From positions 1-64,000 of the forward strand of contig NZ_BMWB01000014.1 of the NCBI RefSeq assembly GCF_014651015.1: DNA of 64,000 nucleotides, in the 5' to 3' direction. Positions 58,081 to 64,000 of this stretch are shown here, piece after piece; within the stretch, counting starts at the first letter, position 1; every line of letters begins with the position of its first letter. Source of the stretch: Streptomyces xantholiticus. Its GTDB lineage: Bacteria > Actinomycetota > Actinomycetes > Streptomycetales > Streptomycetaceae. The position numbers and the translations under genes are program-made. A model generated the notes under the pieces. The model was not told where the DNA came from. It ran no database searches and worked only from the letters and a program-made list of their open reading frames with translations.

Positions 58081-59130
58081 ATGAGCGCCCTACCCACCAC
58101 CAGCCGTGAATGGCACCTGGTCGCCCGCCCCAACGGCGTGCCCCGGCCGCAGGACTTCGCCCTGCGCGAGGTTCCCGTCGCCGAGCCCGGCTCCGGTCAG
58201 ATCCTGGTACGCAACCTGCACTTGTCGGTCGACCCGTACATGCGCGGACGGATGAACGACGTGAAGTCCTACGTCCCTCCCTTCCAGCTGAACCAGCCGA
58301 TGGACGGGGGTGCGGTCGGCGTCGTCGTCGCCGTGGGCGACGACTCCGCCGCAGGCCCCATCGCAGTGGGTGATCACGTCCTGCATGGGCTCGGCTGGCG
58401 GGAGTACGCGCTCCTCGACGCGGCGAACGCTGTGAAGGTCGACGCCGGGAACGCTCCGCTGAGCACGTACCTCGGTGTCCTCGGCATGCCCGGACTGACT
58501 GCCTACGCGGGCCTGCTGCGCGTGGCGGAGTTCCACGAGGGCGACACCGTCTTCGTCTCCGGCGCGGCCGGTGCGGTCGGCAGCAAGGTCGGGCAGATCG
58601 CCCGGCTCAAGGGCGCCAAGCGGGTCATCGGCAGCGCCGGCTCGGACGAGAAGGTCGAACTACTCCTCACCAAGTACGGCTTCGACGCCGCCTTCAACTA
58701 CAAGAAGGCGCCGGTGGCCGAGCAGCTCAAGGCCGCGGCCCCGGACGGCATCGACGTCTACTTCGACAACGTCGGCGGCGACCACCTCGAGGCCGCGATC
58801 GGCGCCCTCAACGTGCACGGCCGCGCGGCGCTGTGCGGGGCCATCGCCCAGTACAACGCCACCGAGCCGCCCACCGGCCCGCGCAACCTCGTGGTCGCCA
58901 TCGGCAAGCGCCTGACCTTGCGCGGTCTGCTGGTCTCGGACCACAACGACCTGCAGCAGCAGTTCGTGGAGGAGGTCGGCGGCTGGATCCGCGACGGGAA
59001 GCTCCACTACGAGGAGACCGTCGTGGAAGGCATCGAGAAAAACGTCGAGGCATTCCTCGGCATGCTCCGCGGCGACAACACCGGCAAGATGCTCGTCACC
59101 CTGCCGACACGGGCCGCAGTCGACAACTGA
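58081..59130 (+). CDS. NADP-dependent oxidoreductase, PTGR/curcumin-reductase-like MDR
   Basis: 349 residues, zinc-free MDR enzyme. Landmarks: VARPNGVPRPQDFALREVPV, LSVDPYMRGRMNDVKSYVPP (signature of leukotriene B4 dehydrogenase / CurA class), the NADP loop VSGAAGAVGSKVGQIARLKG, VYFDNVGGDHLEAAIGALNV and the ending FLGMLRGDNTGKMLV. Such enzymes reduce alpha,beta-unsaturated ketones and aldehydes. ATG chosen as GACAGAAAGAGACG lies upstream. Last gene of the MarR cluster, followed by a 24-bp hairpin. Confidence 0.95.
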   Translation: MSALPTTSREWHLVARPNGVPRPQDFALREVPVAEPGSGQILVRNLHLSVDPYMRGRMNDVKSYVPPFQLNQPMDGGAVGVVVAVGDDSAAGPIAVGDHVLHGLGWREYALLDAANAVKVDAGNAPLSTYLGVLGMPGLTAYAGLLRVAEFHEGDTVFVSGAAGAVGSKVGQIARLKGAKRVIGSAGSDEKVELLLTKYGFDAAFNYKKAPVAEQLKAAAPDGIDVYFDNVGGDHLEAAIGALNVHGRAALCGAIAQYNATEPPTGPRNLVVAIGKRLTLRGLLVSDHNDLQQQFVEEVGGWIRDGKLHYEETVVEGIEKNVEAFLGMLRGDNTGKMLVTLPTRAAVDN

Positions 59131-59214
59131 CCGTCGCGGGCGGACTGCACGGCAGAGTCAGCACTCTCCTCAGCGCGCGGGCCCCGGGCTCCTGGGACCG
59201 GGCTCTGGGCTGTG

Positions 59215-59252
59215 CGGGCCGGCCCCCGCGCAGCGGGCCGGCCCCCGCGCAG
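59215..59252. repeat. 19-base tandem duplication
   Basis: CGGGCCGGCCCCCGCGCAG is present twice in direct tandem between the MarR cluster and its terminator. Likely slippage in GC-rich DNA; no function evident. Confidence 0.8.
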
Positions 59253-59253
59253 C

Positions 59254-59304
59254 GCGGCGGCCCGGCTGCGACTCCTCCTGGAGGGGTCGCAGCCGGGCCG
59301 CCGC
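59254..59304. terminator. long bidirectional terminator
   Basis: A 24-bp stem with one mismatch (starting GCGGCGGCCCGGCTGCGAC, mirrored GTCGCAGCCGGGCCGCCGC) and a 3-base loop, between the convergent PTGR-like and FadB-type genes. Confidence 0.85.
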
Positions 59305-59337
59305 CTCATCGCCGGGTCCGCGTCTGTGGTGGGGGCG

Positions 59338-61413
59338 TCAGTTGAATGTTCCACCCTCCCCTGCCAGCCGCATCAGCAACGGCGAGGGCTCCCAACCGTC
59401 ATCTGCGTGGAATCGCCTGAGCCCGGAGAGGACATGTGCGGCACCCACCGTGTCGGCGTAGAACATCGGTCCGCCGCGGTACCTCGGGAAGCCGTACCCC
59501 GCGATGTAGACGACGTCGATGTCCGAGGCACGTAGGGCTATGCCTTCGTCGAGGATGCGCGCGCCCTCGTCGATGAGTGCGAAGACGAGGCGCTGCACGA
59601 TCTCATCCGCCTCGAAGGGGCGGAGCTCGGTGCCATGCTTGGCGTGGAATGAGGCCAGCAGCTCTTCAACGACAGGGCTCGGGCTCGCCTCTCGGCTGCC
59701 GGGCGCGTAGTCGTACCACCCGGCGCCGGCCTTCTGCCCGAACCGGCCCATTTCACACAGGGCATCGGAGATCTCCTCCCGGGGCATGCCGGGGTCCTCC
59801 GCGTAGCACCTCTTGCGGATCGCCCATCCGATGTCGTTGCCCGCCAGGTCGGCCGTCCGGAACGGGCCCATGGCGAAGCCGAAGTGCTCTGCGGCGGAAT
59901 CGATCTCGGCCGGTGTCGCGCCCGCGCGGAGGAGTGCCGTCGCCGCATCCCCGTACTTGGCGATCATCCGGTTGCCGATGAAGCCGTCGCACACCCCGGC
60001 CACCACGCCGGTCTTGCCGATCCGCTGTCCCACCGCCATGGCAGTGACCAGCACCTCGTCCGAGGTCTTGGCCCCGCGCACGATCTCCAGCAGTTTCATG
60101 ACATTCGCCGGACTGAAGAAGTGCATGCCGAGGACATCCCCGGGGCGCCCGGTCACCGCGGCGATCGCATCGATGTCGAGGGTCGAGGTGTTCGACGCCA
60201 GAATCGCGCCGGGTTTCGCCACCTCATCGAGCCTGGTGAACACCGAACGCTTGACGTCCATGTCCTCGAAGGCCGCCTCGATGACCAGGTCGCTGTCCGA
60301 CACGTCCGCATAGTCCAGCGTCGGCGTCAGGAGCGCCATGCGCTGCTCCAGCCCGTCGGCCGTCAACTTGCCCCTGTCCACCTGATGTTGGTAATTGCGG
60401 CGCATGCCGTCCAAGCCGCGGTCGAGCGCCTCCTGACTGCTCTCCACGACGGTGACCGGAATCCCCGCGCCCAGAAAGGTCATCGCGATGCCGCCACCCA
60501 TCGTTCCGGCACCGATGACTGCCACCTTGTCCACCGTCCGTGCCGGCGTCCCGGGCCGGACGTCGGGGACCTTGCGGGCGGCCCGCTCGGCGAAGAAGGC
60601 ATGGCGCAACGCGGCCGACTGCTCGCCGTTCATCAGCTCCAGGAATGTACTGCCCTCCTCGGCCAGGCCTTCCTCGAACGGTGTGGTTCCCGCCTTCTCG
60701 ACGAGTGCCAGAGCCTCCGCGGGTGCCACGAATCCGCGGCTGCGCCGGCGCAGGCGCTCGCGTGTCGCACCTGCCGCGGCCGCGTCGTCGCGTCCGACGC
60801 TCAGGTCCCGGACCCGAGGGAGCGGCCGTACCGCGGCGACCTCGACCGCGAGTTCCGTCGCCGCCGCAATCACGTCACCGTCCACGATCCGATCGAACAG
60901 CCGTTGGCCCGGGAGCTCGGAGAGCTCCCGGGCCCTACGAGGTGCCCCGCCACTGATCATGTCCGCCGCGACGTCGGCTCCCACGACACGGGGCAGCCGC
61001 TGCGTGCCGCCGGCGCCGGGGACCAGACCGAGATGCACCTCGGGGAGGCCGATCCTGCTGCTCGATGTCGCGACCCGATAGTGGGCGCCCAGCGCAAGTT
61101 CCAGACCGCCGCCCAAACAGGTGCCGTCGATCGCCGCCACGACCGGCTTGCCGGCGTTCTCCAGGGCCGCGATGACGTCGCCGAGGCTCGGTGCGGCGGT
61201 GGTCCTGGCGGTCCCGAACTCCGAGATGTCGGCCCCGGCCGAGAAGGATCCCTCGCGGCCGGTGAGCACGACGGCATCGACATCGGCGGAGTCCAGGGCA
61301 CGCTGCAGACCCTGCACGATGCCCTTCCGCGTTGCGTGCCCGAGCCCGTTGACCGGAGGGTTGTCGATGCGGAGGATCGCTGTGCGTCCGGTGACGCTGT
61401 AGTGGGTCGACAT
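59338..61413 (-). CDS. FadB-type multifunctional enoyl-CoA hydratase / 3-hydroxyacyl-CoA dehydrogenase
   Basis: 691 residues. Residues 1-190: crotonase domain, FSAGADISEFG, IDGTCLGGGLELALG (oxyanion Gly) and GLPEVHLGLVPGAGGTQRLP with catalytic Glu. Residues 300-480: NAD-binding KVAVIGAGTMGGGIAMTFLG, VIEAAFEDMDVK, SNTSTLDI, and LGMHFFSPANVMKLLEIV with catalytic His. The C-terminal domain is FIGNRMIAKYGDAA and YGFPRYRGGPMFYAD. It does two steps of beta-oxidation. ATG start with the open frame reaching 61707 unused. Sits with a thioesterase and ligase on the same strand. Slightly shorter than Gram-negative FadB (about 715-730). Confidence 0.95.
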   Translation of the reverse strand: MSTHYSVTGRTAILRIDNPPVNGLGHATRKGIVQGLQRALDSADVDAVVLTGREGSFSAGADISEFGTARTTAAPSLGDVIAALENAGKPVVAAIDGTCLGGGLELALGAHYRVATSSSRIGLPEVHLGLVPGAGGTQRLPRVVGADVAADMISGGAPRRARELSELPGQRLFDRIVDGDVIAAATELAVEVAAVRPLPRVRDLSVGRDDAAAAGATRERLRRRSRGFVAPAEALALVEKAGTTPFEEGLAEEGSTFLELMNGEQSAALRHAFFAERAARKVPDVRPGTPARTVDKVAVIGAGTMGGGIAMTFLGAGIPVTVVESSQEALDRGLDGMRRNYQHQVDRGKLTADGLEQRMALLTPTLDYADVSDSDLVIEAAFEDMDVKRSVFTRLDEVAKPGAILASNTSTLDIDAIAAVTGRPGDVLGMHFFSPANVMKLLEIVRGAKTSDEVLVTAMAVGQRIGKTGVVAGVCDGFIGNRMIAKYGDAATALLRAGATPAEIDSAAEHFGFAMGPFRTADLAGNDIGWAIRKRCYAEDPGMPREEISDALCEMGRFGQKAGAGWYDYAPGSREASPSPVVEELLASFHAKHGTELRPFEADEIVQRLVFALIDEGARILDEGIALRASDIDVVYIAGYGFPRYRGGPMFYADTVGAAHVLSGLRRFHADDGWEPSPLLMRLAGEGGTFN

Positions 61414-61475
61414 GCCTGGCACCACTTCCTGGATTAGTTGATCAACGGATGTCGGCGACGGTCGGGCCCGGGGGA

Positions 61476-62357
61476 TTACGGAACGCGCGCTGAGGCGTGC
61501 GCACCACGCGCCCCTTCTTCTGCTTCGCGGCCCGCCATCGACCGGGGCCGGTCGAAGCGCATGAGTCCCTCCTGCGCGACGGCAGCGACCAGACGCCCGC
61601 CAGTGTCGAACAGCCTTCCGCGGGTGAGCGCCCGGCCCTGCTCGGCCGAAGGGGAGACCTGGTCGTACAGCAGCCACTCGTCCGCGCGGAAGGGACGCAG
61701 GAACCACAGCGAGTGGTCCAACGACGCACCCTGTACGGCGGTTCGGGGATGTGGCAGCCGCGCGGATCCCAGCAGCGCCATGTCGCTGAGATAGGTCAGT
61801 GCGCAGGCGTGGACGGCACCGTCATCCGGCAGCGGACGTCCGTACCGGATCCACACCCGCTGGCAGGCCGGCGCCTCCGGAACGTGGCCGATCTCCCCCC
61901 TGGGCACCCATCGCATCTCCCAGTGGCGCCACTCCGCGGGCCGCGGCATGCTCCAGCCGCTGATGCGGTCGGACTCCGGGATGTCGTCAGGTGCCGGCAC
62001 CGCCGGCATGTCCACCTGGTGGGAGAACCCTTCGTCCCCGCGATGGAACGAGGCCGTCATCGTGAAGATCGCCTCCCCCGCCTGGACTGCGGTCACGCGG
62101 CGGGTGCAGAAGCTGCCACCGTCGCGGAGCCGCTCGACCGAAAAGTCCGTCGGCTCGTGCGGACGGCCGGGCAGCAGAAAGTAGCCGTGCAGCGAGTGAG
62201 CCGAGTACGACCGGTCGAGGGTGCGCGCCGTGGCCATCAGCGACTGGGCGGCGATCTGGCCACCGAACGTCCGCGCCCACTCGCTGGGGATGGGGCCGGA
62301 CCGGAACCGGTCCGGCCCCATCTCGTCGAGGGCCAGGATCTCTGGCAGGCCGGCCAT
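61476..62357 (-). CDS. acyl-CoA thioesterase II (TesB family)
   Basis: 293 residues in a double hot-dog fold. TesB landmarks: FGGQIAAQSLMATARTLD, SAHSLHGYFLLPGRP, TRRVTAVQAGEAIFTMTASF, then LTYLSDMALLG, ASLDHSLWFLRPFRADEWLL (catalytic Asp in SLDHSLWF) and GRLFDTGGRLVAAVAQEGLM. It hydrolyses acyl-CoA to free acid and CoA. It follows the acyl-CoA synthetase by 20 bases, so the pair is probably an operon. C-terminus ends in a short low-complexity tail. Confidence 0.94.
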   Translation of the reverse strand: MAGLPEILALDEMGPDRFRSGPIPSEWARTFGGQIAAQSLMATARTLDRSYSAHSLHGYFLLPGRPHEPTDFSVERLRDGGSFCTRRVTAVQAGEAIFTMTASFHRGDEGFSHQVDMPAVPAPDDIPESDRISGWSMPRPAEWRHWEMRWVPRGEIGHVPEAPACQRVWIRYGRPLPDDGAVHACALTYLSDMALLGSARLPHPRTAVQGASLDHSLWFLRPFRADEWLLYDQVSPSAEQGRALTRGRLFDTGGRLVAAVAQEGLMRFDRPRSMAGREAEEGARGAHASARVP

Positions 62358-62377
62358 CCTTCAGCTCCTCTTGCTCG

Positions 62378-63988
62378 TCACGCGGACGTCGCCCCGCGCA
62401 GTTCGCGGCGCAGGATCTTGCCGCTGGTGGTCTTGGGCAGCTCGTCTTGGATGCTGACGGTCCGAGGGGCCTTGTAGGCGGCCAGGTGCTCGCGGCAGTA
62501 GGCGACCAGCTCGTCGGGCTCGGCAGATCCGCCGGGCCTCAGGCTGACGAAGGCCGCCACGGTCTCACCGCGGTAGGGGTCGGGCACACCGACCACGGCG
62601 GCCTCGCGCACCGCCGGGTGCCGGTAGAGAACGTCCTCGACCTCGCGAGGCCACACCTTGAACCCGGAGGCATTGATCATGTCCTTCTTGCGGTCGACCA
62701 CGTACACCCAGCCCTGCCGGTCCATGAAGCCGACATCGCCGGTGAGCAGCCGCCCGTTCGGGATCGACTCCGCGGTGGCCTCGGGCCTGTTCCAGTACGC
62801 GGGCACCACCATGGGGCCTTCGACCGCGATCTCGCCGACCTCGTGCGGTCCCAGGTCCCTGCCGTCCTCGCCGACGATACGGACGATCGCGGTGGGAAGG
62901 GGCAGGCCGATCGACAAGGTGCCCGAGTCGGGATCCACGGGTGCCTCGCTGCCCGCGGGCACCACCACGCAAGGGGCGCTGGTCTCTGTGAGCCCGTAGC
63001 CGTTGCGGATGTACAGTCCCGTCTGCTCGTGGAACCGCTCGACGACCGCGGGCGGCAGCGGGGCGCCGCCGGAGTTGAGAGTCCTGAGCGAGGCGAACGC
63101 CTCGGCGGAGTAGTCGGGATGTGCCATCAGCGCCATGTACGCGGTGGACGGCCCGACCATGTACGCGGGCCGTTCCCGCTTCAGCGCGTCGATCACCACC
63201 CCCGGCTCGAAGCGGTGGGCGAGTACCAGAGGGCTCGCCAGGTCGACCGCGTTGAGCAGTTGGACGACCATGCCGGTGATGTGGAACAGCGGGGCCAGCG
63301 CGAAGATCGGCGAACCCGGGGGGATCTCGTCGTACAGCCTCAACAGGACCGCGTTGACGGTCAGGTTGCGATGGGTGTTGGTCGCCCCCTTCGGCAGTCC
63401 GCTGGTGCCGGAGGTGTAGGAGATCAACGCGATGTCGTCGGGTGTCAGCCCGGGATGGGCGGGTCGCCGCCCCACCCGTGCCTTCGCCACGTCGAGGACA
63501 TCGTCCGCGCCCTCGCTGCGCTGCCGGGTCAGGCCGGCGAAGACGCGTGGGTCGTCCAGGGTTTGCAGGTCCAGCGGGCAGGCGGTGAGCGCTGTCGTCA
63601 CCCCCGCGGCGGTGGCCCGCTCACGGACGTGCTCCGACCAGGCCTGCTCGTCGCACACGATCGCCGACACCCCCGCGTCGGTGAGGATGTGCGCGAGTTC
63701 GTCCCGGTACATCGGGTTGAGCGGTACGACTGTGCCGCCCGCCTTCCAGGCACCGAACAGCGCCAGCACGAACTGCGGGATGTTCTGCAGGTACAGCGCC
63801 AGCCGGTCGCCGGGACGGAAGCCGCGCTCGAGCAGGTAGTGCGCCACCCCGTCGGAGAGCTCGTCCACTTCCCGGTAGGTCAGGGTTCCACCGAGGTAGG
63901 TGGTGGCAGGGCTGTCGGGGGCGGCGGCCACCGCGTCGGCCAGCAGTTCCAGCGTGGTGCGGTGGCGGACCGGTTCCACCTCCGCCAT
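62378..63988 (-). CDS. AMP-dependent fatty acyl-CoA synthetase
   Basis: 536 residues of the ANL superfamily, apparently complete in the window. ATP loop ISYTSGTSGLPKGATNTHRN, core NGYGLTETSAP, GLPLPTAIVRIV, RKKDMINASGFKVWPREVED VLYRHPAVREAAVVGVPD, and the acylating Lys in LPKTTSGKILRRELRG. The hinge Asp (in RKKDM) and all signature motifs are present. It activates a carboxylic acid, probably medium- or long-chain, to acyl-CoA, feeding the downstream thioesterase and FadB-type protein. The gene begins 13 bases from the window edge, so any upstream partner is unseen. Confidence 0.94.
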   Translation of the reverse strand: MAEVEPVRHRTTLELLADAVAAAPDSPATTYLGGTLTYREVDELSDGVAHYLLERGFRPGDRLALYLQNIPQFVLALFGAWKAGGTVVPLNPMYRDELAHILTDAGVSAIVCDEQAWSEHVRERATAAGVTTALTACPLDLQTLDDPRVFAGLTRQRSEGADDVLDVAKARVGRRPAHPGLTPDDIALISYTSGTSGLPKGATNTHRNLTVNAVLLRLYDEIPPGSPIFALAPLFHITGMVVQLLNAVDLASPLVLAHRFEPGVVIDALKRERPAYMVGPSTAYMALMAHPDYSAEAFASLRTLNSGGAPLPPAVVERFHEQTGLYIRNGYGLTETSAPCVVVPAGSEAPVDPDSGTLSIGLPLPTAIVRIVGEDGRDLGPHEVGEIAVEGPMVVPAYWNRPEATAESIPNGRLLTGDVGFMDRQGWVYVVDRKKDMINASGFKVWPREVEDVLYRHPAVREAAVVGVPDPYRGETVAAFVSLRPGGSAEPDELVAYCREHLAAYKAPRTVSIQDELPKTTSGKILRRELRGATSA

Positions 63989-64000
63989 CCGTTCGGGGTA

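Overview
The window is very GC-rich with strong third-position GC bias, GTG starts, ATGA/GTGA overlaps and gene families typical of Streptomyces or a close relative (DUF6221, DUF3618/DUF4235 envelope genes, CtpI-like P-type ATPase, DmdR/IdeR-type iron box). The mix of intact accessory genes and many decayed fragments (IS5 and IS256 transposase scraps, triosephosphate isomerase, two SDRs, a GNAT acetyltransferase, a carotenoid oxygenase, a pentapeptide-repeat protein, a sugar permease tail) fits a chromosome arm or large plasmid rather than the conserved core; this is an inference.

Layout. 0-6.3 kb: IS scrap, secreted S33 tripeptidyl-aminopeptidase-like hydrolase, broken TIM, DUF6221, transglutaminase-like protein, two abutting SDR ruins, a coiled-coil/Lys-Ala-rich/winged-helix protein. 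6.3-12.9 kb: iron locus, with a palindromic iron box between a divergent AMP-ligase/carrier/acyltransferase fusion and a three-gene Fe(III) ABC importer. 13-21 kb: CapA phosphoesterase, PP2C phosphatase, CBS-pair membrane protein and a 1483-residue P-type ATPase whose N-terminal half looks like a dead second ATPase. 21.6-25.7 kb: cold-shock protein, holin-like/DUF3618/DUF4235/YihY envelope cluster, SMI1/KNR4 protein, AhpD-like protein. 25.7-28 kb: IS5 and GNAT ruins and a propeller-like protein. 28-33 kb: DEAD-box helicase convergent with an accessory dnaJ-like/dnaK/grpE operon that has a clear promoter. 33-37.7 kb: gene debris, SulP transporter, and a TPP-riboswitch-like aptamer with no thiamine gene behind it. 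37.7-45 kb: SDR, a TetR locus with twin operators controlling two small membrane proteins, two secreted proteins (one with HExxH), DUF899, alpha/beta hydrolase. 45-48 kb: SRPBCC protein and a YdeP/FdhF-type molybdopterin oxidoreductase.

48.4-52.1 kb is a compact sulfane-sulfur module: ArsR-rhodanese fusion and TusA-like protein one way; persulfide dioxygenase-rhodanese fusion and MFS transporter the other, both arms translationally coupled. 52.7-59.1 kb is a MarR-controlled electrophile/aldehyde defence cluster (MFS pump, two MDR oxidoreductases, Hsp31/DJ-1-like protein, aldehyde dehydrogenase) with two MarR-type dyads four helical turns apart. 59.3-64 kb is a fatty-acid degradation block read leftward (acyl-CoA synthetase, TesB thioesterase, FadB-type protein).

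No rRNA, tRNA or CRISPR array was seen. No single wholly new system is proven; the best candidates for novelty are the iron-box-linked ligase/carrier/acyltransferase fusion, the sulfur module with a TusA lacking CPxP, the secreted HExxH protein and the orphan TPP aptamer.
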